Assembly: GCF_000426765.1 (NCBI RefSeq)
Contig: NZ_AUFZ01000003.1
Span: 1-64,000 of the forward strand
From: Vibrio litoralis DSM 17657
GTDB taxonomy: Bacteria > Pseudomonadota > Gammaproteobacteria > Enterobacterales > Vibrionaceae
Length of the DNA: 64,000 nt
Reading direction: 5' to 3'
Shown one piece after another: positions 46,357 to 56,206 of this stretch. Position numbers and translations under genes: made by a program. The notes under the pieces were generated by a model. It had not been told where the DNA came from. It was given only the letters and a program-made list of their open reading frames with translations, and ran no database searches. Numbering within the stretch: position 1 is the first letter of the stretch; every line of letters begins with the position of its first letter.

Positions 46357-47439
46357 TTATTGGCCCAGTTGATGAGCGGTTAGAATTGCAGAGTAGACAT
46401 TTTCTGCCGTCACTGGGAATGGCATATTGTGGATGGTTTCTCCCTCGGCCGTTGAAGCTTCGGCGACCTCGCGCAATTTATCGTGATTAAGCTCTTTAAC
46501 GCCCATATCAAATAAGTTGGTTGGTAGACCTACCGATCGGCAGAAGGCGAGAACCGTATTAATCTCTTCCATCGCTGCGTTTTCTAGCACCAGTTGAACA
46601 AGTGTGCCGAACGCGACTTTCTCACCATGATAGAGATGGTGACACTCTTCGAGCTTGGTTAGGCCGTTATGAATAGCGTGAGCGCCTGCTAGGCCACTGC
46701 TTTCAAAACCTATACCGCTTAGGTATGTATTGGCTTCAATAATATTTTCTACCGCTTTGGTGCTCACACCATTTTCTACCGCAGCTTTTGCTTTTACACC
46801 ATCTTCAAGCAAGGTTTCATAACAGAGCTTCGCAAGAGCTTGCGCTGAACGCGTCGCTAAACCACCTGCCATTGTTGCCTTACCAGAGGTCATGTTGGCA
46901 CGAGCTTCAAAGTAGGTGGAGAGCGCATCGCCCATCCCCGATACCAGTAGGCGAACAGGGGCTTTGGCGATGACTGATGTATCCATGATGACCATGTCTG
47001 GATTTTTAGGGATCATCAAATATTCTGCAAACTCACCTTCAGGTGTGTATATCACCGCAAGAGCAGAGGTTGGCGCATCAGTCGAGGCAATCGTAGGAAC
47101 CACCACGACAGGAATTTTGGTGTAAAACGCAACGGCCTTAGCTGTATCTAAGGTTTTACCGCCACCAATACCGACAATGACATCGTGTTTTTGAGTGGCA
47201 CAAATGTCCGTGATGCGTTCAATCTCAACGCGTGAACATTCGCCACCAAAAATGTTCATAGTGAGTGGAAGCTTTTCGTCAGCAAAGCTTTGTTTGACGT
47301 CATCACCAACCAGGTTAGTCACGAACTCATCGGCAATGACTAACGGACGTTCACCTAATGTTTTCACATAGTGAGCGATAGATGTAAGTACTTGTTCACC
47401 TTGGACGTATTTGCTTGGGCTGATAATAATTTTGTCCAT
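46357..47439 (-). CDS. gldA: Glycerol dehydrogenase, iron/zinc alcohol dehydrogenase type
   Basis: 360 residues (E. coli GldA 367). The nucleotide-binding VIVGIGGGKTLDTAKAVAF lies near 85-105, followed by the VPTIASTDAPTSALAVIYT region. Zinc ligands fit the D in SGMGDALSTYFEA and the histidines in GLAGAHAIHNGL and CHHLYHGEKVA. It oxidises glycerol to dihydroxyacetone with NAD+. It is divergent from dhaKLM, which phosphorylates that product. Confidence 0.93.
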   Translation of the reverse strand: MDKIIISPSKYVQGEQVLTSIAHYVKTLGERPLVIADEFVTNLVGDDVKQSFADEKLPLTMNIFGGECSRVEIERITDICATQKHDVIVGIGGGKTLDTAKAVAFYTKIPVVVVPTIASTDAPTSALAVIYTPEGEFAEYLMIPKNPDMVIMDTSVIAKAPVRLLVSGMGDALSTYFEARANMTSGKATMAGGLATRSAQALAKLCYETLLEDGVKAKAAVENGVSTKAVENIIEANTYLSGIGFESSGLAGAHAIHNGLTKLEECHHLYHGEKVAFGTLVQLVLENAAMEEINTVLAFCRSVGLPTNLFDMGVKELNHDKLREVAEASTAEGETIHNMPFPVTAENVYSAILTAHQLGQ

Positions 47440-47792
47440 AATTCAAACCTTTAACCTTTTTTATGTGTGTTTTGGACTGCAATGAAAATCCATTGTAGCG
47501 ATAAGGTTTATATTAGGTTTGGTGAGGTAAGTGGTGAAGGATATCTCTGGTTTTGTTCCATGCTTTTATGACCTCGGTGTCAAACCGACTGTCAGAAGTA
47601 ATAAGCATTAGTATGCTTTATGGCGCCGATCACTATTCAAGCGAATTCGTCGTTTTTCGTTTCATATTGAAACGAAAATACCGAAGTCGTTGTTTCAATA
47701 TGAAACGGATTGATTTTTGTTGAGCACGTTTTTTCTCTGTTTAAGATGAATTCATACCCTACATAAAAATATAAATGGAATGAGATAGAACG
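47440..47792. promoter_or_regulatory. Divergent promoter region with two DhaR-type operators
   Basis: GTTTCA-N3-TGAAAC occurs twice as perfect palindromes: 47659-47673 and 47692-47706, centres 33 bp apart. Further arms TTTTC/GAAAA extend the first. A sigma-70-like promoter, TTGAGC-16-TAAGAT, lies at about 47719-47746 before dhaK. DhaR in E. coli activates sigma-70 promoters, so these are probable DhaR sites controlling gldA and dhaK. Confidence 0.65.
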
Positions 47793-48851
47793 ATGAAAAA
47801 GTTAATTAACCAAGTCGATGATGTTGTATTGCAGCAAATGGAAGGCCTGGCATTGTCCCGCCCTGAGCTAAAAGCCAACTACGAGCCTCGTTACATGTGG
47901 CATGAGGAAACGCCGGGGCAAGTGGCATTGGTTTCTGGTGGTGGCTGTGGTCATGAACCTTTGCACGCAGGTTTTATTGGTAAAGGCATGCTGACAGGCG
48001 CCTGCCCTGGTGAGGTATTTACTTCACCTACGCCTGATCAAATGTACGAATGTGGCAACCAAGTGAATACTGGAGAAGGCGTGCTATTTATCATTAAAAA
48101 CTACACCGGCGACGTATTGAATTTTGAAACGGCCGTGGAGCTGCTTCATACCGATGGCATCAAAGTTGGGTCGGTGTTGGTGGATGACGATGTTGCGGTC
48201 AAAGACAGCTTGTATACCGCTGGTCGCCGTGGCGTTGCTGGAACGGTATTGGTTGAGAAGTTAGTTGGGGCTGCCGCGAACAAAGGTTATTCGTTGGAGC
48301 AATGTGAAGCTCTGGCTCGTCGCGTTAATAATCACTGTCGCTCATTTGGCGTGGCGCTTAATGCTTGTGTTGTGCCAGCGGCGGGTAAACCATCTTTTGT
48401 TCTGGAAGATGATGAAGTGGAGTTTGGTGTTGGTATCCATGGTGAACCAGGTATCAAGCGAGTGAAATACACCGATGTCGATACGTTAGTGGATGAAATG
48501 TTTACTGAAGTTGCTGAAAACACACCTTATCAGCGCACTTTGCGTATTTGGAATCGTGACGAAGGTGAATGGGGTGAAGTGGAATCCAGCATTGAGCCTT
48601 TTGCTGCTGAACACGACTACATTGTGATGGTGAATGGTATGGGTGGTACGCCAACTTCAGAGCTTTACGGGGTGTACCGCCGTCTTGCTCATAACTGCGA
48701 GCAAGCGGGGTTCCGTATCGTGCGTAATATGGTTGGTAACTTCTGTACGTCACTCGATATGGAAGGCGTTTCAATTACGTTGCTGAAAGCAGATAAAGAG
48801 ATGTTGGAGCTGTTTGATGCTCCTGTCGATACGGCCGCGATCAAGTGGTAA
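47793..48851 (+). CDS. dhaK: Dihydroxyacetone kinase, substrate-binding subunit
   Basis: 352 residues. It contains the substrate pocket GGGCGHEPLHAGFIGKGM near residue 50 and the covalent-binding histidine in GVGIHGEPGIKR near 215 (His218 in E. coli). It holds dihydroxyacetone while DhaL passes the phosphate from DhaM. First of a tight operon; 15 bp to dhaL. Confidence 0.95.
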   Translation: MKKLINQVDDVVLQQMEGLALSRPELKANYEPRYMWHEETPGQVALVSGGGCGHEPLHAGFIGKGMLTGACPGEVFTSPTPDQMYECGNQVNTGEGVLFIIKNYTGDVLNFETAVELLHTDGIKVGSVLVDDDVAVKDSLYTAGRRGVAGTVLVEKLVGAAANKGYSLEQCEALARRVNNHCRSFGVALNACVVPAAGKPSFVLEDDEVEFGVGIHGEPGIKRVKYTDVDTLVDEMFTEVAENTPYQRTLRIWNRDEGEWGEVESSIEPFAAEHDYIVMVNGMGGTPTSELYGVYRRLAHNCEQAGFRIVRNMVGNFCTSLDMEGVSITLLKADKEMLELFDAPVDTAAIKW

Positions 48852-48866
48852 CAGGGGGGAGCAAAC

Positions 48867-49502
48867 ATGCAAATTGAAAAACAACATATCGTTCACTGGT
48901 TAGAGCTATGTGCAAAAACGTATCAAGAGAATCAAGATTTTCTGACCGACCTTGATCGTGATATTGGTGACGCAGACCATGGTCTCAATATGAACCGAGG
49001 CTTTAAAAAAGTCGCGGAAAAACTGCCGCAATTTGCGGACCAAAATATCGGCAGCATTCTCAAGAATACGGGCATGACCTTGCTTTCTAGTGTCGGTGGG
49101 GCAAGTGGCCCGCTGTATGGCACGCTGTTTATTCGCACGGCTGCCGCTGTCGGAACTCGAGAGCAACTAACGTTTGAAGAGTTGGTTGATGCACTAAAAA
49201 GCGGTGTGGATGGCGTGGTGTCTCGTGGTAAAGCGGAACTGGGTGATAAAACCATGTGTGATGTTTGGTTACCCGTTTTAGTTAGCGTGAAGGCGTCGTT
49301 AGAAAATGGCATGAGCGCTGACCATTTATTGAATGAAATGGTTGAGCTAGCAGAAACGAACGCGGTTGCCACGATTGAAATGTTGGCGAAAAAAGGGCGA
49401 GCAAGCTATTTAGGTGAACGTAGTATTGGTCACCAAGACCCCGGCGCAACCTCTTCTTTGTTAATGATTAAAGCACTACAGCAGGCAATAGCAGGTAATT
49501 AA
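48867..49502 (+). CDS. dhaL: Dihydroxyacetone kinase, ADP-binding subunit
   Basis: 211 residues. The metal/ADP-binding aspartates are in LDRDIGDADHGLNMNRG near residue 30. TLLSSVGGASGPLYGTLF and GRASYLGERSIGHQDPGA complete the family pattern. The bound ADP is a cofactor that is rephosphorylated by DhaM instead of being exchanged. One base separates its stop from dhaM. Confidence 0.95.
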   Translation: MQIEKQHIVHWLELCAKTYQENQDFLTDLDRDIGDADHGLNMNRGFKKVAEKLPQFADQNIGSILKNTGMTLLSSVGGASGPLYGTLFIRTAAAVGTREQLTFEELVDALKSGVDGVVSRGKAELGDKTMCDVWLPVLVSVKASLENGMSADHLLNEMVELAETNAVATIEMLAKKGRASYLGERSIGHQDPGATSSLLMIKALQQAIAGN

Positions 49503-49503
49503 G

Positions 49504-51903
49504 ATGGTGGGAATTGTAGTTGTATCTCATAGTCGTCGCCTTGCAGAAGGGGTGGCCGAACTTGCCACCCAAATGACGCAAGGCAAAGCCAAGCTTGCGA
49601 TTGCGGCTGGGATTGATGATCCAGAGAACCCGATCGGAACCGATGCCATAGCCGTGATGGAAGCGATTGAGCAGGTACATGATCAACAAGGGGTTGTTGT
49701 GTTGATGGATCTTGGCAGCGCGTTGCTTAGCACGGAAATGGCTCTGGATCTGATTGATGATCATGTGAGGGAAAATGTCACCCTTATCTCGGCCCCCATT
49801 GTTGAAGGGACCATGGCGGCGTCGGTGGCTGCTGCTGCCGGGCTACCTTTATCGACGGTAGTCGAAGAGGCACAGAATGCGTTAAGCGTAAAACGGGAGC
49901 ACCTTGGTGATCAGCCACTAACATCCGCTGAGATAGCGCCAGTATCAGAGAACTTTGAGCAAGAACGGACATTTGATTGGGTAGTGCAAAATCCGAATGG
50001 ATTACATGCTCGTCCCGCTGCGGCCATTGTTGGTGCACTCGCGCCTTTTGACTGCCAATTATGGTTGAAAAAAGGCGAGCGCCGTGTAAACGCGAAAAGC
50101 TTAAACAGCATTGCGAAACTTGGCGTTCGTAGCCAAGAGACGATCACGCTGTGCGCACTCGGCTCTCAATCCAGTGAAGCAATCAAGGAATTTGAAGCCT
50201 TAGCTAGTGAGCACTTCGGAGAAAAAGAGGCGGTTGAGCAAGGCATTATCGAATCTGAAGAGAGCACGGATACTTTGCTCGATGACATGGTCCCTAATCA
50301 GATTGAAGGTGCTGTTGTTGGTCTTCGAGTCAATGACGGTATCGCTACTGCTCCAGTTGTCCTTTTTACTCATGAAATGCCAGTTGTGCCTGAACGTGAT
50401 TTCCAAAGTGAACAAGATGAAATTGAACGGGTTAAGCATGCGATAGGCGTGGTTGTTCAACATTTGCAGGAGCAAGCGAAGCAGCCGAAAGGGGAAATAT
50501 TTTCTGCTCATAGCATGATGCTCAGTGACCCAGAATTATGGGCATCGGTCGAGTCGCGAATTCAAACGGGCATGATAGCCGAGCAAGCTTGGATAGAATC
50601 ACTGCAAACGTTAGCCGACGAGTTTCGCCAGGCTGAAAGCCAGTACATGCGGGAACGCGAAGCTGATGTGCATGATATCGCACGCCAGGTTATGGTTGAA
50701 ATGACAGGTGTAACGCCTAATGCCATCGACATTAAGGAACCGAGTATTTTGTTGGCCCGCGATCTGATGCCTTCTGATGTGGCCGGGCTTGATAAATCGA
50801 AAGTGCTTGGTATCTGTTTGAGTGAGGGAGGGAAAACCTCTCACAGTGCGATTCTTGCTCGTGCGATGGGGGTTCCTGCCATCGTTAAAGCTCAGGGCTG
50901 CCTTGATGCTGTGCGTGCTGGTCAAGTGGTGACTATTGATGGCTTTCGAGGGCATTTATGGTTCTCTCCTTCAGATGCCGTACAGCAGGAATTAGAAGCT
51001 CAGCAAATTGAGTGGCAAAACTCACGACAAAGTGCACTAGCGAGTGCTCAGCAAGCCGCAGTCACCTGTGATGGTGTCCATATTCCAGTATTCGCCAATA
51101 TTGGTGGACCGAAAGATATTGATGATGCACTAACATCAGGAGCTGAGGGCGTTGGTCTATTCCGGACTGAGTTTCTATTTCAAAACAGTGATGAGTTGCC
51201 GACTGAGGAAGCGCAATACCAAGTGTATCGTGATATTGCCGCCGCACTTGGTGATAAGCCACTTACGATTCGTAGTCTAGATGTTGGCGGTGATAAGCCT
51301 TTAGTCGCTTACCCTATGCCAGCGGAAGATAATCCATTTTTAGGTCTGAGAGGGGTGCGGTTGTGCCTTCAACATGAGTCATTGTTTACCGCCCAACTTC
51401 GAGCCATTCTGAGAGCCTTTCACGAGCAACCGAATATTCAATTGATGATACCGATGGTGGCTCAGGTTGAAGAAGTGAGAAAAGTAAAAGCGCTGTTGGC
51501 ACATCAAGCAAACCAACTCGGCTTGGATGCGACTCATTTGCCTGTCGGTATTATGATTGAGGTACCCGCCGCGGTATTAAATGCAGATGCGTTAGCACAA
51601 GAAGTCGACTTTTTCTCTATTGGCACCAATGATTTGACTCAATATGTTATGGCAGCCGATCGAGGCAACGCTGCCGTTGCTGAATTGGTGAACTACTTTG
51701 AACCATCGGTACTAAAAGCCATTGAACTCACTTGTGCAGCAGGCGATCGCGCGGGCATACCGGTCAGTATGTGCGGTGAGATGGCTGGTGATCCAAATGC
51801 CACAGAAACATTACTTCGTGTTGGGTTACGAAAATTCAGCGCCAGTTCGAGTATGCTACCGGGACTAAAAGCGCAGATTCGTCAGTTGTCTGTCGATGTT
51901 TAA
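49504..51903 (+). CDS. dhaM: DhaM: PTS-fed phosphotransferase subunit with HPr and full enzyme I
   Basis: 799 residues in three parts. The EIIA-like DhaM domain has the phospho-His9 in VVVSHSRRLAEG. An HPr-like domain has NPNGLHARPAAAIVGA near residue 165. A complete enzyme I has SEGGKTSHSAILARAMGVPA near 440 and the C-terminal VSMCGEMAGDP near 765. E. coli DhaM (472 residues) has only a shortened enzyme I part. The fused form could take phosphate directly from phosphoenolpyruvate and feed DhaL. A good terminator follows. Confidence 0.94.
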   Translation: MVGIVVVSHSRRLAEGVAELATQMTQGKAKLAIAAGIDDPENPIGTDAIAVMEAIEQVHDQQGVVVLMDLGSALLSTEMALDLIDDHVRENVTLISAPIVEGTMAASVAAAAGLPLSTVVEEAQNALSVKREHLGDQPLTSAEIAPVSENFEQERTFDWVVQNPNGLHARPAAAIVGALAPFDCQLWLKKGERRVNAKSLNSIAKLGVRSQETITLCALGSQSSEAIKEFEALASEHFGEKEAVEQGIIESEESTDTLLDDMVPNQIEGAVVGLRVNDGIATAPVVLFTHEMPVVPERDFQSEQDEIERVKHAIGVVVQHLQEQAKQPKGEIFSAHSMMLSDPELWASVESRIQTGMIAEQAWIESLQTLADEFRQAESQYMREREADVHDIARQVMVEMTGVTPNAIDIKEPSILLARDLMPSDVAGLDKSKVLGICLSEGGKTSHSAILARAMGVPAIVKAQGCLDAVRAGQVVTIDGFRGHLWFSPSDAVQQELEAQQIEWQNSRQSALASAQQAAVTCDGVHIPVFANIGGPKDIDDALTSGAEGVGLFRTEFLFQNSDELPTEEAQYQVYRDIAAALGDKPLTIRSLDVGGDKPLVAYPMPAEDNPFLGLRGVRLCLQHESLFTAQLRAILRAFHEQPNIQLMIPMVAQVEEVRKVKALLAHQANQLGLDATHLPVGIMIEVPAAVLNADALAQEVDFFSIGTNDLTQYVMAADRGNAAVAELVNYFEPSVLKAIELTCAAGDRAGIPVSMCGEMAGDPNATETLLRVGLRKFSASSSMLPGLKAQIRQLSVDV

Positions 51904-51931
51904 TCGATACCTTTATCGTTAGTACATGTAT

Positions 51932-51954
51932 ACCGGCGTGCTTACGCCGGTTTT
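51932..51954. terminator. Terminator between dhaM and dhaR
   Basis: ACCGGCG-TGCT-TACGCCGGT with TTTT to the right; strong stem between two converging genes. Confidence 0.85.
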
Positions 51955-51981
51955 ACTTTTGTAGGAACGCCACTTCTTGGC

Positions 51982-53907
51982 TTAATACAGCTTCATTTGC
52001 TCCTGCAGCCCAAACTTATTAATTTTTCTCCATAAGGTCGTGCGGCCAATTTGCAATGCTTTCGCCATATCATGCATTTTGCCATCACACTGATTCCAAG
52101 CCTGAACGATAGCTCTTCTCTCGGCTTCTTCTAACGTGATTACTGGCGTATTTTCTGCGGTATGGCGAGAATTCAGTTTAATGTCTTCAGGAATATCGTT
52201 CAGCTTGATTAAGTTGGAACTGCGGTTCAGCAAAATTCGCTCAGTTCGGTTTCTTAATTCAGAGTTGTTGCCTGACCAACGAAAATTCATCAACGCTTCC
52301 AGTGCGACTGGCTCTATCGAGATCGTCACATTGTGGCGGCGTTCATAATGGCTGATAAGCTGCTGGACGAGAAATTCAATGTCTTCTTTACGCTTTCGTA
52401 GTGGCGGAATATGCAGTTCGTTCGAGGAGATTTCATAATAAAGTTGCCGACCAAATGAGCGCTGAGTGACATACTCGCTGATCTCTGAAGCGGTGCTCGT
52501 AATAAGTTGAAAGTCTACGGGGATCAATCGCAAACTGTCGCTGCGGCTGACGAGCCCAGTTTTTAACAACTTAAGTAGCACGGCTTGTAAATCGGGTGAC
52601 AGATATTCCACCTTTTCCAAAAAGAGCGTGCCGCCATGGGCGAGTTCAAACTTAGAGGGCATGCCTTGCCCCTCGTCGTATCCCAGGGTTTCTTTGACCA
52701 GTTGCTCTGTATTGATGGAGCGGCAGTTGAGCGTAATGATCGGCCCTTCTTTGTAGGTGCTTTCGTTATGAATCGCCATGGCGAGAGTGGCTTTTCCTAC
52801 ACCTTCTTCACCTGTAATTAGAATCGGTGATTTGGACTTTATGGCCCGTTTTGCCACGGTAATGACGTGCTTCATTTTTCGTGAAATAACAGGCAAAGTG
52901 CTGAATGTATAGCGCGCACTGCCACCTATTTGTTGTTGAGCAAGTTCGCGAATTTTATCGATGGGGTGCAAAAACAATAAGTGCGTGCCGTCGTTGAGTG
53001 GACGCAAGGTAATGATCGCTTCAACAAACTCGCCACGAACCTCTACCGTTGTGAGCTTGCGGTTGATGCTTGCACCCGACTCAAGACTATTGAGGACATT
53101 CGGCGGGAAACGTAAAACAGAAAAGACTTCTTTATCCAAAACCTGACTGGCTTCAATGTTTAACAAACGCTCTGATTGATGATTTACCATGGTAATACGG
53201 CTTTCTTCATCCCAGGCCAGAAGGCCATCATCCATGCATTCTAACGTTGCGTTGTGCGCACAAGTGAGGCGGTTAATGTTTTCTTGTTCCGACTGAATAT
53301 GGATTTGCAAACTGACTTCTTTCGCGCTCGACGCGATGATGACTAAGTTTTCTTTCTTATAGCTCTCTGCTTTTTTGAGAAGGCATGTTGTGCCGCGTAA
53401 CTTGCCAAATTGGTCGAAAACAGGTGCTGCTACAGAGGCATAAGAATGTAAGTGGCGATTGAAATGTTCTGCTGCGAAAACTTCACTCGGGATATGAGTA
53501 CTAATACAGAGATTGACCGCATTTGTGCCAATTTTTCCTTCAGATAGAAAACAGCCTTGTTTAATGCCGAGCGCCTGCATCTCTTGCTGCATAGAGTGAT
53601 GTCCCACAACGGAAAGAACGCAGCCGTTGCCGTCAGTTACCATCAATAGCAGGTCTTCGTCTCCTAGCATGTCGTAAGTGTCTTCAAGTACGGTCGTGGC
53701 GCATTCGATGAGGTGCTCGTTGCGTTTCATCAGAGATGAGAAGGTAAATCCAGAGGCAATATGTGGCTTTGACCAGGTGTAAGGACTGCATTGCTTTATG
53801 CAACGCTCCCACGACTCAAGTACGGGAGTGCGGGAAAATTCTGGAGATACCCAATGGTGTTTCTGGAAAAACGCCCATTTGGTTTTAGTGTCTTCGATTA
53901 AAAGCAT
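51982..53907 (-). CDS. dhaR: Transcriptional activator DhaR (GAF-PAS-AAA-Fis)
   Basis: 641 residues from the ATG at 53907; a TTG five codons upstream is the other choice. In order: GAF-like domain (about 60-190, ending ASVAAPVFDQFGKLRGTTCL), PAS (ECMDDGLLAWDEESRITMVN), AAA+ (Walker A TGEEGVGKATLAMA) and C-terminal Fis helix-turn-helix (MAKALQIGRTTLWRKINKFG). The sigma-54-contact GAFTGA loop is missing, as in E. coli DhaR, which uses sigma-70. DhaK and DhaL act as its co-repressor and co-activator in E. coli. Only about 110 bp of its upstream region remains before the IS66-type element. Confidence 0.92.
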   Translation of the reverse strand: MLLIEDTKTKWAFFQKHHWVSPEFSRTPVLESWERCIKQCSPYTWSKPHIASGFTFSSLMKRNEHLIECATTVLEDTYDMLGDEDLLLMVTDGNGCVLSVVGHHSMQQEMQALGIKQGCFLSEGKIGTNAVNLCISTHIPSEVFAAEHFNRHLHSYASVAAPVFDQFGKLRGTTCLLKKAESYKKENLVIIASSAKEVSLQIHIQSEQENINRLTCAHNATLECMDDGLLAWDEESRITMVNHQSERLLNIEASQVLDKEVFSVLRFPPNVLNSLESGASINRKLTTVEVRGEFVEAIITLRPLNDGTHLLFLHPIDKIRELAQQQIGGSARYTFSTLPVISRKMKHVITVAKRAIKSKSPILITGEEGVGKATLAMAIHNESTYKEGPIITLNCRSINTEQLVKETLGYDEGQGMPSKFELAHGGTLFLEKVEYLSPDLQAVLLKLLKTGLVSRSDSLRLIPVDFQLITSTASEISEYVTQRSFGRQLYYEISSNELHIPPLRKRKEDIEFLVQQLISHYERRHNVTISIEPVALEALMNFRWSGNNSELRNRTERILLNRSSNLIKLNDIPEDIKLNSRHTAENTPVITLEEAERRAIVQAWNQCDGKMHDMAKALQIGRTTLWRKINKFGLQEQMKLY

Positions 53908-54018
53908 GCCATACCGTTTCAATACTAGCGATAGATTGGTCTGATATTACAGGGACATACGAATATGGACTGTGATGGCTTTCACGCACGTCATACAGAA
54001 AGGACACGTAAAGAAAAG

Positions 54019-55561
54019 GTAACTATTCACCCAGGAGCTATTGACAGCAAATTTATGTGACTGAGTTAACTTGATCCCACATCCAACTTGAGTGATCTTT
54101 TTGTGGTGGCAATCTGGAGGTATGAATAAGAAAACATTACCTCCACCGCCAGATTTCGATTCGCCTGAAGAGGCGAAAGACATCATCCACTTTTTATGGA
54201 ATAAGCTGGCAGAGCTTGAAGACCGACTAAATCAAAATAGTCGAAACTCTTCTGTGCCATCATCTCAACAACCCCTGCATAATAAAGCTAAGAATACTTC
54301 GCCAAATCGGAAGAAATCTGGAAAAAAGCAAGGAGCTCAACCAGGTCATAAAGGCCATCGCCGACTGCTTCACCCTGTTGAAGACAGTGCCTCGGTTGAG
54401 CAATATTTACCGAATAAGATATGCCACTGCGGTGGGTGTGTTATTCCAAATCGAAAACCTTATAAACGACACCAAATCTTTGACTTGCCAGATATCTCAT
54501 ACACGCTTGTTGAACATCAAATCTTTAAAGGCGAGTGCGCATGGTGTGGTGATAAACACCAAGCGGAGCTTCCAGAGTCTGTGCCCGATGTTCAAATGGG
54601 GCCAAATCTACATAGCTTTATCGCAATCCAGGCGACGCAGCACCACCAAAGCATAGGTAAAATACAATCTATGTTGAAAGACGTCTTCCAGCTTAACTTC
54701 TCAACAGGTGCAATATCAGCGGCGCAAGGACGAGTCACTGAATACTTAGCCGATACTCATACTCAAATTCATGAAACAGTCAAAGCATCTAAACTGATTA
54801 TGGCTGATGAGACTTCGCATCAGCGCAATAATGATAAACGCTGGATGTGGGCCGCACTCAGCAATGACGTAGCCTTTTTCCAAATTAACAGTGGAAGAAA
54901 CCAACATGCTGCCAAACGACTACTTGGTGAAGCGGTTTCACACCTTTTAGTGACTGACCAATATTCTGCCTACAAATATATCGACGAATCTAAGCGCCAA
55001 TTATGCTGGGCTCACATATTAAGGAACGTCATCGCTATCGAGGAGAGCGTTTGTCCTGAAAACCAAAAAATCGGAGAAAAACTCGCTTTAATCGCTCATA
55101 GCGTATTCAGGTGTCATCACCGATATATCGAAGAAAAAATTACCGAAAGCCAATATTACCGCCGACTCAGGCGATTACGAAAGAGCTGGCTTCATTGGCT
55201 CAAATTGGGTAGTTATCAATGCTCAAAACGATATCGAGGTAGATGTCGAAACCTCATCGCTGATGATGCCATGGTCTGGCGGTTTATGGACGACTCCGAG
55301 TGCCCGTTAACAAACAACGCAGCGGAGCGAGTTCTCCGTAATTACATACTGATGAGGAAGTGTTGTTACGTGACTCGCTCATATCGAGGCGACCAGTTCC
55401 GCGAACGAATGTTCTCGCTGATAGAAACAGCCAAACTTCAGCAGGTCTCTGCTCATAAATGGCTGCGTGAAATCGTCGAACATCACATGTTGAAAGTTGA
55501 TTATCAGGCGCCAGTATTTTTAGCGTAAACCGTCGTCAATAGCTCGTGGGTGAATAGTTAC
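54019..55561 (+). mobile_element. Second IS66-family element, no target duplication
   Basis: Inverted repeats of 27 bp at 54019-54045 (GTAACTATTCACCC...) and 55535-55561 are the same type as the first element. The 8-bp flanks differ (AAGAAAAG and GATACTAG), so either a rearrangement or a deletion followed insertion. The right end sits exactly inside an IS5-type transposase gene, the left end beside the dhaR upstream region. Confidence 0.88.
54122..55528 (+). CDS. IS66-family (TnpC-like) transposase
   Basis: 468 residues from the ATG at 54122. The N-terminal helix is followed by NQNSRNSSVPSSQQPLHNKA, the zinc-finger pair (ICHCGGC and CAWCGDK) and the DDE core with LIMADETSHQRNNDKR and VTDQYSAYKYI. 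The C-terminal CPLTNNAAERVLRNYILMRK carries the family end motif. Clearly related to, but well diverged from, the transposase at 7340. Intact. Confidence 0.92.
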   Translation: MNKKTLPPPPDFDSPEEAKDIIHFLWNKLAELEDRLNQNSRNSSVPSSQQPLHNKAKNTSPNRKKSGKKQGAQPGHKGHRRLLHPVEDSASVEQYLPNKICHCGGCVIPNRKPYKRHQIFDLPDISYTLVEHQIFKGECAWCGDKHQAELPESVPDVQMGPNLHSFIAIQATQHHQSIGKIQSMLKDVFQLNFSTGAISAAQGRVTEYLADTHTQIHETVKASKLIMADETSHQRNNDKRWMWAALSNDVAFFQINSGRNQHAAKRLLGEAVSHLLVTDQYSAYKYIDESKRQLCWAHILRNVIAIEESVCPENQKIGEKLALIAHSVFRCHHRYIEEKITESQYYRRLRRLRKSWLHWLKLGSYQCSKRYRGRCRNLIADDAMVWRFMDDSECPLTNNAAERVLRNYILMRKCCYVTRSYRGDQFRERMFSLIETAKLQQVSAHKWLREIVEHHMLKVDYQAPVFLA

Positions 55562-56023
55562 GATACTAGCACCCACGAAATAGTCGCAGCAGAGCTGAGC
55601 TTATCTAACGTAACCGATGCCGAAGTACTTCCCAACTTGCTTAAGCAGACACGTCGTAAAATCATTGAGATATCAGGCGATGGTGCTTATGACACAAGGA
55701 ATTGCCATGATGCCATACGGCTCAAGCGAGCTGTTCCGCTCATTCCGCCACGAGAAGGGGCAGCCTTCTGGGAGCGAGGACATCCTCGCAACTTAGCAGT
55801 GGGTTGCCAGAAGCTCTACGGCTCTAACAAGAAATGGAAAAAGCGGTATGGTTATCATAAGCGCTCGCTCTCAGAGACAGCAATGTATCGGGTAAAACAG
55901 TTGTTAGGTGGGAAATTAAGCCTGAGGGACTACAACGCTCAAGTTGGTGAGACTTACGCTATGATCAAAGCGCTGAACAAGCTTACAGGGCTAGGTATGC
56001 CTGAAACTCAGTATGTTGTTTAA
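55562..56023 (+). pseudogene. Truncated IS5-family transposase, C-terminal half
   Basis: The frame from 55562 gives about 153 residues including NVTDAEVLPNLLKQTRRKI, ISGDGAYDTRNCHDAI, PLIPPREGAAFWERGHPRN and the catalytic-Glu region RSLSETAMYRVKQLLG. It lacks an authentic start and the first catalytic aspartate. The open frame upstream runs into the IS66 inverted repeat. Confidence 0.85.
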
Positions 56024-56077
56024 GAACTGAACAACATGGGGCTACCATGTCTTCTCATCGAATTAAGCAACAAAGCC
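55562..56077 (+). mobile_element. IS5-family element, 3' half only
   Basis: The 3' part of an IS5-type element cut at its left side by the IS66-type element. The right inverted repeat at 56062-56077 (AATTAAGCAACAAAGCC) matches the IS5 end at 337-350. The 5' half is absent from the left flank of the IS66 element. Confidence 0.8.
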
Positions 56078-56206
56078 GTGGACATGTTGAAAAACAGATT
56101 CAGTATCTAATAATGTATTTCACACATGACCATACTGGACATTTATATACCCACCAATTGGTCAATAATTTCTCTTTATTTCATCAACATAGGCGGGAGT
56201 TGTTTA

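Noticed and set aside
51982..53907. Sigma-54-dependent activator driving dhaK from a -24/-12 promoter
   Set aside because: The GAFTGA loop is missing from the AAA+ domain and no GG-N10-GC promoter is visible before dhaK.
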